From Prevotella sp. UBA2809 (lineage in GTDB: Bacteria > Bacteroidota > Bacteroidia > Bacteroidales > Bacteroidaceae): a DNA stretch of 64,000 nucleotides. The stretch spans positions 7,990-71,989 of the forward strand of contig DEHD01000039.1 in NCBI GenBank assembly GCA_002351725.1, given 5' to 3'. Shown here piece after piece: positions 8,269-17,099 of the stretch (its first letter is position 1; each line of letters begins with the position of its first letter). Both the position numbers and the translations under genes were made by a program. The notes under the pieces are model-generated. The model saw only the letters and a list, made by a program, of their open reading frames with translations, made no database searches and was not told the origin of the DNA.

Positions 8269-9088
8269 TCCAGGACCGATTGGTATCTTCGACAGCGGTT
8301 ACGGCGGACTTACCATATTGCATGGAATCCGTCAGCTACTTCCCGAATACGATTATCTTTATTTGGGTGACAATGCCCGTGCACCATATGGACCACGTTC
8401 GTTCGACGTGGTCTATGAGTTTACACGTCAAGCTGTGGTAAAACTCTTTGAGATGGGATGTCACTTGGTGATATTAGGCTGTAACACTGCTTCAGCCAAA
8501 GCCCTGCGCACCATCCAACAGAACGACCTGCCAAAGATTGACCCAGAACGTCGTGTGCTTGGCATCATCCGCCCTACAGCTGAGGTTATTGGCGATCTAA
8601 CCAAATCTAACCACGTAGGCGTATTAGCCACCGAAGGAACCATCAAGAGCGAGAGTTACGATTTGGAAATCCACAAACTCCACCCCGATATCGAAGTATC
8701 AGGCGTGGCTTGTCCTTTCTGGGTTCCATTGGTAGAATACAACGAGGCCGACTCGCCAGGAGCCGACTACTTCGTCAAAAAGCGCATAGACGAAATCATG
8801 CGCAAAGACCCAAAGATAGATACCATTATCTTAGGTTGCACCCACTATCCCTTGCTGATGCCCAAGATACTGAAGTATCTGCCAACAGGAGTGCGTGTTG
8901 TACCTCAAGGCGAATACGTAGCCGAGAGTCTTAAAAGCTATCTCGAACGTCATCCCAACATCGAGACACATTGTTCTAAAGGAGCCAACGTACACTACCT
9001 GACAACCGAAAATCCTCAGAAGTTCAAGGAACAAGCCCAAATCTTCCTCCACGAACCCGTAGAGGTCGACAACATCACATTAGGATAG
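8255..9088 (+). CDS. murI: glutamate racemase
   Basis: 277 residues; converts L-glutamate to the D-glutamate needed for peptidoglycan. Signature elements are IGIFDSGYGGLTIL near residue 10, the first catalytic Cys in LVILGCNTASA near 75, and the second in TIILGCTHYPLL near 190. It is a cofactor-independent cytoplasmic enzyme. The start overlaps ompH copy 3 by 14 bases, tying a wall-precursor enzyme to the envelope-chaperone operon. A weak hairpin with six T residues (9186-9207) may end the operon. Confidence 0.97.
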   Translation: MLSSNPGPIGIFDSGYGGLTILHGIRQLLPEYDYLYLGDNARAPYGPRSFDVVYEFTRQAVVKLFEMGCHLVILGCNTASAKALRTIQQNDLPKIDPERRVLGIIRPTAEVIGDLTKSNHVGVLATEGTIKSESYDLEIHKLHPDIEVSGVACPFWVPLVEYNEADSPGADYFVKKRIDEIMRKDPKIDTIILGCTHYPLLMPKILKYLPTGVRVVPQGEYVAESLKSYLERHPNIETHCSKGANVHYLTTENPQKFKEQAQIFLHEPVEVDNITLG

Positions 9089-9115
9089 GTTTTCACTATC
9101 AAAATAAACTTTCAA

Positions 9116-9182
9116 TTTGCGTATAGGCGCACAATTGTTTGCGTATAGCCACACAATCGTTTGGGTATAGGCAAACGATTGG
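9116..9182. repeat. three tandem 22-bp degenerate repeats
   Basis: Units begin with TTTG at 9116, 9138 and 9160, each reading TTTGsGTATAGsC followed by mmACrATyG. A partial fourth unit (TTTGTACAG) starts at 9183. The period is exactly 22 bp, about two helical turns. They fill the gap between the convergent murI and xerD genes. No coding frame explains them. Confidence 0.75.
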
Positions 9183-9185
9183 TTT

Positions 9186-9207
9186 GTACAGGGATTGTAC
9201 CTTTTTT
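9186..9207 (+). terminator. possible weak terminator of murI
   Basis: A five-base-pair hairpin (GTACA with TGTAC, loop GGGAT) is followed by C and six T residues. The stem is short, so this is tentative. Confidence 0.4.
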
Positions 9208-9209
9208 CC

Positions 9210-9235
9210 TTAAGTTTTGTACTCGCAAACCTTAA
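9210..9235. repeat. 10-bp inverted repeat between murI and xerD
   Basis: TTAAGTTTTG and CAAACCTTAA face each other across six bases with one mismatch. It could be part of a terminator for xerD on the minus strand, but no T-run follows. Confidence 0.4.
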
Positions 9236-9270
9236 CGATTACACTATAAAACTATAGCTGCGTGACAATT

Positions 9271-10182
9271 CTAGTTCCTTTTCAAATTTCTTGGGTGATG
9301 CTCAAGAATCTCCTGTCGTAGGGTTGAGGTATCAATATGGGTATAGATTTCGGTTGTACCGATGTCTTCGTGCCCAAGCAAGGCTTGGATGAAACGGAGG
9401 TCGGCACCACCCTCAAGCAGGGCTGTGGCAAAGGAATGGCGCAGGGTGTGGGGCGAGATGGTTTTCTGGATGCCAGCCTCTTTGGCCTGAGCCTTAATCA
9501 TGATAAGTATCATGGTACGAGTGAGGTGGGCCCCACGGCGGTTAAGGAACACATAGTCCTCTTCGCCAGGTTTAATCTTCATCAGGTTGCGATCGTAAAA
9601 CCAATTCTTTAGCTCATCTATCGCCTTACGTGATATAGGTACTAAGCGTTCCTTTGAACCTTTACCCATCACGCGAACATACTCTTCATCGATATAGAGA
9701 TCGGATAACTTCAAGTTTACAAGTTCGCTAACTCGTAGCCCACAAGAGAAAAGTACCTCGATGATGGCACGATTACGGTGGCCCTCCCATTTAGATAAGT
9801 CAATGCTTGCTTCTAAACGATCAACTTCCTCAGTAGTGAGTACCTCTGGCAGATGATCGCCTATCTGTGGTGACTCGAGTAATTCTGTTGGATCATCGTC
9901 ACGATATCCATCAAGTTGGACAAACCTAAAGAAACTACGAATACCACTAAGGATGCGACACTGAGAACGAGGATGTATACCAATATCATGCAAACCAGCA
10001 GAGAAGTGTTCAAGGTCATGAAGTGTAACATCACGAATATCTTTCTGCTCGCGTTCAAGATAATCGAGCAATTTGCGAAGGTCACGCTGATAAGCATCGA
10101 GAGTATTACCCGACATGTTACGTTGCAGCTTTAGATAGCGCACATAAGCCTTTACAATGCCCTTTTGGTCAATCATTTGCAT
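9271..10182 (-). CDS. xerD: XerC/XerD-type tyrosine site-specific recombinase
   Basis: 303 residues. An N-terminal SAM-like core-binding domain (about 1-95, YLKLQRNMSGNTLDAYQRDL) is followed by the catalytic domain: the first Arg in CGLRVSELVNL, Lys in GKGSKERLVPI, HTLRHSFATALLEGG (His-x-x-Arg), LLGHEDIGTTEIYTHI and the Tyr nucleophile in that last motif. The length and all residues fit a chromosome-dimer resolvase acting at dif with a XerC partner, not a mobile-element integrase. The start may be ATG 10182 or 10176; the -7 box at 10193-10200 leaves an extremely short leader. It is divergent from aroQ. Confidence 0.9.
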   Translation of the reverse strand: MQMIDQKGIVKAYVRYLKLQRNMSGNTLDAYQRDLRKLLDYLEREQKDIRDVTLHDLEHFSAGLHDIGIHPRSQCRILSGIRSFFRFVQLDGYRDDDPTELLESPQIGDHLPEVLTTEEVDRLEASIDLSKWEGHRNRAIIEVLFSCGLRVSELVNLKLSDLYIDEEYVRVMGKGSKERLVPISRKAIDELKNWFYDRNLMKIKPGEEDYVFLNRRGAHLTRTMILIMIKAQAKEAGIQKTISPHTLRHSFATALLEGGADLRFIQALLGHEDIGTTEIYTHIDTSTLRQEILEHHPRNLKRN

Positions 10183-10192
10183 AAATTTGGTG

Positions 10193-10200
10193 CAAAGTTA
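10193..10200 (-). promoter_or_regulatory. promoter -7 element of xerD (TAacTTTG)
   Basis: On the minus strand the bases read TAACTTTGCACC. The expected start point near 10187 lies only about 5-11 bases before the possible start codons, so the transcript is close to leaderless. Confidence 0.65.
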
Positions 10201-10232
10201 CTAAAAATTTTCTATAAATAGAAAAATATTCG

Positions 10233-10240
10233 TACCTTTG
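10233..10240 (+). promoter_or_regulatory. promoter -7 element of the aroQ operon (TAccTTTG)
   Basis: TACCTTTGCAGCC is a near-ideal Bacteroidota -7 region 29 bases before the aroQ start. Confidence 0.8.
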
Positions 10241-10268
10241 CAGCCGTATTAATACAAAGTTACAAAAA

Positions 10269-10685
10269 ATGAAGATTCTGATTATCAATGGTCCGAACCT
10301 GAACTTGTTGGGCCAGAGAGAGCCAGGCATCTATGGTTCGTCGTCGTTCGACACGTACCTGCCTGAGTTGCGTAAGCGCTTTGCCGACATAGACATCGAG
10401 TACTATCAGAGCAACGTTGAGGGTGAACTGATTAACAAGATGCAAGAGGTTGGCTTTAGCTACGATGGTATTGTGCTGAATGCTGGTGCATACACCCACA
10501 CCTCCGTCGCTCTCCAGGACTGCATCCGTTCGCTCAAGACACCTGTAATCGAGGTACACATCTCGAATGTACATCAGCGCGAGGAGTTCCGTCATAAGTC
10601 GATGATATCATGCGCCTGCAAGGGCGTTATCTTAGGCTTTGGACTCGACTCATACCGTTTGGCCATTGAAGCTCTGAAAGGATGA
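10269..10685 (+). CDS. aroQ: 3-dehydroquinate dehydratase, type II
   Basis: 138 residues; third step of the shikimate pathway, dehydrating 3-dehydroquinate to 3-dehydroshikimate. Family markers are the start ILIINGPNLNLLGQREPGIYG (catalytic Tyr in the last part), IVLNAGAYTHTSVALQDCI (His loop), VIEVHISNVHQREEFRHKS and GLDSYRLAIEAL. The length is usual for the dodecameric type II enzyme. ATGA overlap with the following methyltransferase gene indicates an operon, although aroQ has no shikimate-pathway neighbours here. Confidence 0.97.
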   Translation: MKILIINGPNLNLLGQREPGIYGSSSFDTYLPELRKRFADIDIEYYQSNVEGELINKMQEVGFSYDGIVLNAGAYTHTSVALQDCIRSLKTPVIEVHISNVHQREEFRHKSMISCACKGVILGFGLDSYRLAIEALKG

Positions 10686-11320
10686 CGCTCGACGAATACA
10701 TCCTGCAGCATACAGAGCCAGAGCCCGACTATCTGTATAGGTTGTGGCGAGCCACCTACATACATACCATCCACGGGCGTATGTCGAGCGGCCACTTGCA
10801 AGGCCGACTGCTCAAGATGCTGGTAAAGATGATTCGTCCCAAGAACATCCTTGAGATAGGCACATTCAGCGGATATAGTGCCATATCGATGGCAGAGGGA
10901 CTGGATGAAGGCGGACGCCTGTACACCTTTGAGATAAACGACGAGATGGAGGACTTTACCCGTCCGTGGATAGAAGGTTCGAGTGTGGCTGATAAGATAG
11001 AGTTCATCATCGGTGACGCACTTGAGGAAGCTCCAAAGCTTGGTATTGAGTTTGACATGGCTTTTATGGATGGCGACAAACGTACCTATCGCGACTGCTA
11101 CGAGATGGTGATGAGTATACTTAAGCCTGGAGGATTCATTCTGGCAGACAACACTCTCTGGGACGGACATGTGGTGGATAGCGCTTACGACAAGGATCGT
11201 CAGACTCAGGGAATTGAGACTTTCAACGACTACATTGCCCGCGATACTCGTGTGGAACAAGTGATACTCCCACTGAGAGACGGGCTTACACTGATAAGAA
11301 AAAAGAAAATAAAGAATTAA
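10682..11320 (+). CDS. class I SAM-dependent O-methyltransferase
   Basis: 212 residues of the catechol-O-methyltransferase-like family (Methyltransf_3). The SAM-binding motif I is ILEIGTFSGYSAISMAEGL near residue 60; the acidic loop is YTFEINDEM, the metal-binding Asp is in MAFMDGDKRTYRDCYE, and ILADNTLWDG follows with the second metal ligand. Its substrate cannot be read from sequence. It overlaps aroQ by four bases and precedes rbfA by ten. Confidence 0.9.
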   Translation: MTLDEYILQHTEPEPDYLYRLWRATYIHTIHGRMSSGHLQGRLLKMLVKMIRPKNILEIGTFSGYSAISMAEGLDEGGRLYTFEINDEMEDFTRPWIEGSSVADKIEFIIGDALEEAPKLGIEFDMAFMDGDKRTYRDCYEMVMSILKPGGFILADNTLWDGHVVDSAYDKDRQTQGIETFNDYIARDTRVEQVILPLRDGLTLIRKKKIKN

Positions 11321-11330
11321 GATCTAAGAG

Positions 11331-11666
11331 ATGCAAGAAACAAGACAAAACAAAATTGCGAGATTACTTCAGAAAGAGCTCTCGCTGATATTCCAACAGC
11401 AGACACGCGCCACTCATGGTGTGATGATATCTGTTACCCGTACCAAGATATCACCAGACTTAAGCATCTGCACTGCATATCTGAGCGTTTTCCCAAGTGA
11501 AAAAGGCGAAGAGATTCTTTCAAACATCAATGCCAACAGCAAGCAGATAAGATATGAGCTTGGCACTCGTGTAAGAAACCAGATGCGTATAATCCCAGAA
11601 CTGCGATTCTTTATCGACGACTCGCTCGACTATATCGAGCATATCGATGAACTGCTGAAGAAATGA
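11331..11666 (+). CDS. rbfA: 30S ribosome-binding factor A
   Basis: 111 residues with a KH-like fold: TRQNKIARLLQKELSLIFQQ at the start, VMISVTRTKISPDLSICTAY in the middle and RFFIDDSLDYIEHIDELL at the end match RbfA. It acts in late maturation of the 16S rRNA 5' end and in cold adaptation. It overlaps the permease gene by four bases (ATGA). Confidence 0.95.
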   Translation: MQETRQNKIARLLQKELSLIFQQQTRATHGVMISVTRTKISPDLSICTAYLSVFPSEKGEEILSNINANSKQIRYELGTRVRNQMRIIPELRFFIDDSLDYIEHIDELLKK

Positions 11667-12892
11667 ATTTCCCCTTCTTCATAGCCCGCAGGTATCTATT
11701 CTCAAAGAAATCCACTCATGCCATAAACGTCATAAGTGGAATTTCTGTCATAGGTGTTGCCGTAGCCACAATGGCTCTGGTAGTTACGCTGTCGGTATTC
11801 AATGGATTCCACGACCTTGTGGCATCGTTCTTTACAAGCTTCGACCCACAACTAAAGGTGATGCCTGCAGAAGGAAAGACAATTGCTGCTGACGACCCAA
11901 TACTTACAGAAATAAAGAAACTGCCCCAGATAGAGGTAGCAACGGAGACTGTTGAGGATATGGCATTAGCCATATATCGCGGACGTCAGGCAATGGTGGT
12001 AATAAAGGGAGTTGACGACAATTTCGACAAACTCACCCACATAAACGAGATACTGGTGGGTGATGGCGAATTCAGTCTGCATGCAGCTGATATGGACTAC
12101 GGTACACTAGGCATACGCTTGGCAGAGACACTTGGTACAGGCTATACATACGAAGAGCCAATACACATATATGCTCCAAAGCGAGAAGGACAGTTGGATA
12201 TGACCAATCCGGATGAAGCCTTCGAAGAAGACGAGCTTTATTCGCCTGGTGTACTCTTCAATATGAAGCAGTCGCGCTACGACAAGAACTACATACTTAC
12301 CAGCATAGCCTTTGCACGCAGATTATTCGGACAGCAGGGCATGTTATCGTCGCTTGAACTGAGACTGAAACCTGGGAGCAACTTCGAAAGTGTGAAAGGA
12401 CAGATAAAGGAACTATGTGGCGAGAAGTTCGTTGTTAAAGACCGCTTTGAGCAGCAAGATGACACCTTCAAGATTATGAAGATAGAGAAGCTGATAGCAT
12501 ATATCTTCCTGACTTTCATACTTATGGTGGCATGCTTTAACATTATTGGATCGCTATCAATGCTTATTATCGACAAGAAAGACGATGTGGTAACGCTACG
12601 CAATCTTGGAGCTTCAGACAAGCAGATAGTACGTGTATTCCTGTTCGAGGGCCGTATGATTTCTGCAATAGGAGCCATAATTGGCATTATTATCGGACTT
12701 GTTCTGTGCTGGGTTCAACAGCGATATGGCATAGTAGCCTTAGGCTCATCGAGCGGCACATTTGTAATAAACGCTTACCCTGTGAGTGTACATCCCGAGG
12801 ATATTATTCTCGTATTTGTAACAGTACTCATAGTAGGTTTTCTCTCAGTATGGTATCCAGTGCGCTACTTCGCAAAGCGATTATTAGTGTAG
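11663..12892 (+). CDS. FtsX-like ABC transporter permease (LolC/LolE type)
   Basis: 409 residues with the four-span layout of lipoprotein-releasing permeases: one N-terminal helix (VISGISVIGVAVATMALVV, about 25-48), a periplasmic MacB-like domain of about 220 residues, and three C-terminal helices near 275-400 (FLTFILMVACFNIIGSLSML, GAIIGIIIGLVLCW, ILVFVTVLIVGFLS). The start NFPFFIARRYLFSKKSTHAIN is typical of LolC/E. The role would be extracting lipoproteins from the inner membrane with a LolD ATPase, which is not in this window. Bacteroidota often have only one such permease, so whether it is C- or E-like is not decided. Confidence 0.85.
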   Translation: MNFPFFIARRYLFSKKSTHAINVISGISVIGVAVATMALVVTLSVFNGFHDLVASFFTSFDPQLKVMPAEGKTIAADDPILTEIKKLPQIEVATETVEDMALAIYRGRQAMVVIKGVDDNFDKLTHINEILVGDGEFSLHAADMDYGTLGIRLAETLGTGYTYEEPIHIYAPKREGQLDMTNPDEAFEEDELYSPGVLFNMKQSRYDKNYILTSIAFARRLFGQQGMLSSLELRLKPGSNFESVKGQIKELCGEKFVVKDRFEQQDDTFKIMKIEKLIAYIFLTFILMVACFNIIGSLSMLIIDKKDDVVTLRNLGASDKQIVRVFLFEGRMISAIGAIIGIIIGLVLCWVQQRYGIVALGSSSGTFVINAYPVSVHPEDIILVFVTVLIVGFLSVWYPVRYFAKRLLV

Positions 12893-12901
12893 AATGATAA
12901 G

Positions 12902-12922
12902 TTTAACGTAGCTTTAACGTAG
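12902..12922 (+). promoter_or_regulatory. 11-bp-period direct-repeat site before the M16 gene
   Basis: TTTAACGTA occurs at 12902-12910 and again at 12913-12921, an 11-bp period. The first T lies 49 bases upstream of the -7 box at 12951. A related site at a 50-base distance precedes the DUF3836 gene (37955-37976) and the CPBP gene (47066-47087). Direct repeats one helical turn apart upstream of the core promoter are what OmpR-family activators bind. Confidence 0.55.
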
Positions 12923-12950
12923 AATTTGCTGCAAATATGAAAAAAAGGTG

Positions 12951-12958
12951 TAACTTTG
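12951..12958 (+). promoter_or_regulatory. promoter -7 element of the M16 peptidase gene
   Basis: TAACTTTGCACCC matches TAnnTTTG. It lies downstream of the in-frame ATG at 12937, which therefore cannot be the start codon of this transcript. Confidence 0.75.
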
Positions 12959-12996
12959 CACCCGATTATTACAATTATGTAGCAACCAAAACTCAA

Positions 12997-15816
12997 ATGA
13001 TGAAGAAAAAAATCTTATCTACCATTATGCTGACAATGTTCGGCGTAGTAGCAATGATGGCTCAGATGCAGATGCCATCAATTCCAAATGATCCCGATGT
13101 TCGCATCGGCAAACTCGACAACGGATTAACTTATTACATCCGTCACAACAATTGGCCTGAGAACCGCGCTGAGTTCTATATCGCTCAGAAGGTGGGTTCT
13201 ATTCAGGAGGACGACGATCAGCGCGGTCTGGCTCACTTCCTTGAGCACATGGCCTTCAACGGATCAAAACACTTTAAGGGAAATGAGCTGCTACGCTGGT
13301 GCGAAAGCATTGGTGTAAAGTTTGGTACCGATCTGAATGCTTACACATCAATCGACCAGACTGTTTACAACATCAGTAACGTTCCCACAACTCGTGAGGG
13401 TATCGTTGACTCATGTCTGCTGATTCTCTTCGACTGGGCAGACGGACTGCTGCTGGAACAGGAAGAGATAGAGAAAGAGCGTGGCGTTATCCACGAAGAA
13501 TGGCGTCTTCGCACAAGTGCTAACCAGCGTATGCTGGAGCGCGATCTGCCTAAGCTCTATCCAGGTTCTAAGTACGGTCATCGCATGCCTATAGGACTTA
13601 TGGAGATTATCGATAACTTCGAGCGTCCATTCCTGCAGGCTTACTACGAGAAGTGGTATCGTCCTGACAATCAGGGTATCATCGTAGTTGGTGACGTAGA
13701 CGTTGACAAGGTAGAAAAGAAGATCAAGGAGATGTTCAGTAGCATTGTACTGCCAGAGAACCGTGCATTGGTTACAGCCTATCCTGTTCCAGATAATGCA
13801 GAGCCTATCTTCGTTATCGACAAGGACAAGGAGCAGCAGTACAACATCGTAGAGGTTCTGATGAAGCACGAGGCATTCCCCGACACACTGAAGGGCACCA
13901 TGGCTTACCTGATAACCGACTACATGAAGGATGCAACTCTTTCAATGCTGAGAGATCGTCTGAAAGAGTATGCTGAGAAGCCAGAGAGTCCATTCCTGCA
14001 GGCATTTGCAAGCGATGGCGAGTATCTGCTCTCTAAAACAGTTGACGCATTCGAGCTTGGTTTCCTTCCAAAGGACGGACAGGCAGAAGCTGCTCTTACA
14101 GCTGTACTTACAGAGGCTCGTAGAGCTGCTGAGTTCGGTTTCACTCCAACAGAGTACAACCGCTTTAAGGCCGACTTCCTGAGCAACCTCGACAAGCAGT
14201 ATTCAAATAAGGACAAGCGCTTTAACCGCCAGTTTGTGAACCAGTACGTTCAGCATTTCTTGGCTAACGAGCCTATTCCAAGCATCGACTACACATACGA
14301 GACAATGAAGCAGGTTGTTCCCGTTATCCCCATCGAGGCAATCAATGCTCTTGCTAAGGAGCTGATTTCTCAGAAGGATACTAACCTCGTTGTATTAAAC
14401 TTCAACAACGAGAAAGAGGGAACCGTTTATCCTACAGAGGAAGGCTTTAAGAAGGCTATCGCAGCTGCTCGCAGTGCACAGATTGAAGCATACGTTGACA
14501 ACGTAAAGGATGAGCCTCTGATGACAACTCTTCCTAAAAAGGGTTCAATCAAGAAGGAGACCAAGAATGACAAGTTCGGTTATACAGAGCTCGTTCTCTC
14601 TAATGGCGTAAAGGTTGTATTGAAGAAGACCGATCTGAAAAAAGATCAGGTTATCCTTAATGGTGAGGGATTCGGAGGTTCTGCTCTTTATGGCGAGAAG
14701 GATTTTGCTAACTTAAAGATGTTCGACGACGTTATCGAAGCAAGCGGACTTGGAAACTTCTCACACACAGAACTTGAGAAAGCTTTGGCTGGTAAGATCG
14801 CCAGTGCATCGCTCTCAATGAGTTCAAATCGCGAGAATATCAGCGGTAGCTCTACTCCAAAGGATGTTGAGACTATGCTCCAGTTGGTTTATCTCTATTT
14901 CACAAACATCAACAAGGACCAGAAGTCATACGACAACCTGATGCAGACCACAGAGGTTAGTCTGAAGAATCGTCTGCTGCAGCCCGAGAACGTATTCAAC
15001 GACTCGCTGAGCGCAACACTTGATTGCCGCAACCCTCGTAGCACTCCACTGAAGGTTGAGGATCTTAAGAACGTGAACTACGACCGCATTCTGCAGATTG
15101 CTAAGGAGCGTACTGCTAATGCAGCAGCTTACGAGTTCACAATCATCGGTAACTACGATGAGGAAACAATCCGTCCTCTCATCGAACAGTACATAGGTTC
15201 GCTGCCAACACAGAAGAAGGTTGAGAAGGGTAAGGACGTATCTACCGACTTCAAGGGCAAGGTTATCAACAACTTTAAGCACAAGGCAGAAACACCAAAG
15301 GCTATTGCTGTGATGTATTGGTACTCAAAGGCTATTCCTTATACCCTTGAGAACAGCGTAAAGGCAACCATCGCTGGTCAGATTCTGAGCATGGAGTATC
15401 TGAAGAAGATTCGTGAGGATGCAAGTGCTGCTTATACCGTAGGAGCCGGATCAAGCGTAAGTCGTGATGATTTTGGAACCAATGCATATATCTTTGTTCA
15501 GTGCCCAATGAAGCCTGAGAAGGGTGACATTGCCTGCCAGATTATGCGCGATGAAGTTAACAACATGACAAAGACATGTGATGCCGACAAGCTGCAGAAG
15601 GTCAAGGAATATCTGCTGAAGAATCTGGGCGACCAGCGCAAGCAGAATGGCTATTGGCTTGGACGCATCAACACATGGCGCAAGTATGGTTTGGACTTCG
15701 ACACCGACTATGAGAAGGTGGTTAACGCCCAGACTACTGAGTCCATCAGTGCTTTTGTAGCCGAACTGCTTAAGGCAGGTAATGCTGCAGAGGTAATAAT
15801 GATGCCCGCAGAATAA
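12997..15816 (+). CDS. M16 family zinc metallopeptidase (pitrilysin-like), exported
   Basis: 939 residues starting MMKKKILSTIMLTMFGVVAM with a signal peptide ending near AQMQMPS. The inverted zinc motif HFLEH is at about residue 80 (RGLAHFLEHMAFNGSKHF), with the third ligand Glu in EKERGVIHEEWRLR. A second M16 half without the zinc motif fills about 490-930 (YTELVLSNGVKVVLKKTD onward), so both halves of the clam-shell are in one chain. It degrades peptides in the periplasm. The promoter at 12951 fixes the start, and a direct-repeat site at 12902 may control it. metK follows after 20 bases. Confidence 0.92.
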   Translation: MMKKKILSTIMLTMFGVVAMMAQMQMPSIPNDPDVRIGKLDNGLTYYIRHNNWPENRAEFYIAQKVGSIQEDDDQRGLAHFLEHMAFNGSKHFKGNELLRWCESIGVKFGTDLNAYTSIDQTVYNISNVPTTREGIVDSCLLILFDWADGLLLEQEEIEKERGVIHEEWRLRTSANQRMLERDLPKLYPGSKYGHRMPIGLMEIIDNFERPFLQAYYEKWYRPDNQGIIVVGDVDVDKVEKKIKEMFSSIVLPENRALVTAYPVPDNAEPIFVIDKDKEQQYNIVEVLMKHEAFPDTLKGTMAYLITDYMKDATLSMLRDRLKEYAEKPESPFLQAFASDGEYLLSKTVDAFELGFLPKDGQAEAALTAVLTEARRAAEFGFTPTEYNRFKADFLSNLDKQYSNKDKRFNRQFVNQYVQHFLANEPIPSIDYTYETMKQVVPVIPIEAINALAKELISQKDTNLVVLNFNNEKEGTVYPTEEGFKKAIAAARSAQIEAYVDNVKDEPLMTTLPKKGSIKKETKNDKFGYTELVLSNGVKVVLKKTDLKKDQVILNGEGFGGSALYGEKDFANLKMFDDVIEASGLGNFSHTELEKALAGKIASASLSMSSNRENISGSSTPKDVETMLQLVYLYFTNINKDQKSYDNLMQTTEVSLKNRLLQPENVFNDSLSATLDCRNPRSTPLKVEDLKNVNYDRILQIAKERTANAAAYEFTIIGNYDEETIRPLIEQYIGSLPTQKKVEKGKDVSTDFKGKVINNFKHKAETPKAIAVMYWYSKAIPYTLENSVKATIAGQILSMEYLKKIREDASAAYTVGAGSSVSRDDFGTNAYIFVQCPMKPEKGDIACQIMRDEVNNMTKTCDADKLQKVKEYLLKNLGDQRKQNGYWLGRINTWRKYGLDFDTDYEKVVNAQTTESISAFVAELLKAGNAAEVIMMPAE

Positions 15817-15836
15817 TATTAATTTAAATATAAAGA

Positions 15837-17093
15837 ATGAGTTATCTATTTTCGTCAGAATCAGTATCTGAGGGCCACCCAGACAAGGTGGCCGATCAGA
15901 TATCTGATACAATACTAGACCAGTTCCTGGCATACGACCCGAAGGCGCGCTGCGCCATCGAGTCGTTTGTCACTACAGGTCAGGTAGTAATCATGGGTGA
16001 GGTTCGCAGTGATGTATATATCGATTTGCAGACCTTGGCCCGCAATACCATCAAACGCATTGGCTATACCAAGGCAGAGTATCAGTTCGACGGTGATTCG
16101 TGTGGAATCCTGAGTGCCATTCACGAGCAGAGTGCCGACATCAACCGCGGTGTTGATAATGGCAACGAGGATGAACAGGGAGCCGGAGACCAGGGTATGA
16201 TGTTTGGTTATGCTACAAATGAGACTGAGAGCTATATGCCCGTAAGTCTAGACTTGGCACACCTGATTATGCGCACTCTTGCCGATATCCGTAAAGAGGG
16301 TAAGGAGATGACATATCTTCGCCCAGATTCCAAGAGTCAGGTAACAGTACAATACTCAGACGAGGGTATCCCCGAGCGCATCGACACAATCGTTGTATCT
16401 ACACAGCATGACGAATTCGACGAGGACGAGAAGATGCTTGCCAAGATTAAGGACGACGTAATCAACATCCTGATTCCAAGAGTTAAGAAACAGATTAACT
16501 CACAGAAGGTGTTGGATTTGTTCGGACTCGACATCAAGTATTACGTAAACCCAACTGGTAAATTTGTTATCGGTGGTCCTCACGGAGATACAGGTCTTAC
16601 AGGTCGTAAGATTATCGTAGACACTTACGGAGGCAAAGGTGCTCACGGAGGTGGAGCATTCTCTGGTAAAGATTCATCAAAAGTTGACCGTAGTGCAGCC
16701 TATGCCGCTCGTCATATCGCTAAGAATATGGTTGCAGCAGGTATTGCTGATGAGATGTTAGTACAGATCAGCTATGCCATCGGTGTAGCTAAACCTATGA
16801 ACATATATGTTAATACATATGGTCGTAGCAACGTACAGATGAGCGATAGCGAAATTGCCAAGAAGATTGAGAAGCTATTCGACCTTCGCCCAAAAGCAAT
16901 CGAGCGCACATTGAAGCTTCGTCAACCCATGTATAGTGAAACAGCTGCTTACGGACATATGGGACGTAAGTGTGAAGTAGTGAAGAAGACATTTACCAGT
17001 CACTATCATGAAACAAAGACAATTGATGTTGAGCTGTTTACATGGGAGAAGCTTGATCGTGTTGATGACATCCGTAAAGAGTTCGGACTATAA
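15837..17093 (+). CDS. metK: S-adenosylmethionine synthetase
   Basis: 418 residues; makes SAM from methionine and ATP. Motifs seen: SESVSEGHPDKVADQISD at the N-terminus (ATP/Mg site), GAGDQGMMFGYATNET (the family hexapeptide GAGDQG), and GGGAFSGKDSSKVDRSAAYA (second phosphate-binding motif). No SAM riboswitch is visible in the 20-base gap before it, so it appears to depend on the upstream M16 promoter or on an unrecognised one. Confidence 0.97.
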   Translation: MSYLFSSESVSEGHPDKVADQISDTILDQFLAYDPKARCAIESFVTTGQVVIMGEVRSDVYIDLQTLARNTIKRIGYTKAEYQFDGDSCGILSAIHEQSADINRGVDNGNEDEQGAGDQGMMFGYATNETESYMPVSLDLAHLIMRTLADIRKEGKEMTYLRPDSKSQVTVQYSDEGIPERIDTIVVSTQHDEFDEDEKMLAKIKDDVINILIPRVKKQINSQKVLDLFGLDIKYYVNPTGKFVIGGPHGDTGLTGRKIIVDTYGGKGAHGGGAFSGKDSSKVDRSAAYAARHIAKNMVAAGIADEMLVQISYAIGVAKPMNIYVNTYGRSNVQMSDSEIAKKIEKLFDLRPKAIERTLKLRQPMYSETAAYGHMGRKCEVVKKTFTSHYHETKTIDVELFTWEKLDRVDDIRKEFGL

Positions 17094-17099
17094 ACAGAT

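Noticed and set aside
9116..9182. CRISPR array
   Set aside because: The 22-bp units are directly adjacent with no spacers and no cas gene is present.
9271..10182. Integrase of a mobile element
   Set aside because: Length and motifs fit housekeeping XerC/D, the neighbours are core genes, and there is no attachment-site duplication or cargo.
15817..15836. Possible SAM riboswitch before metK
   Set aside because: The gap to the M16 gene is only 20 bases, too short for any known SAM riboswitch.
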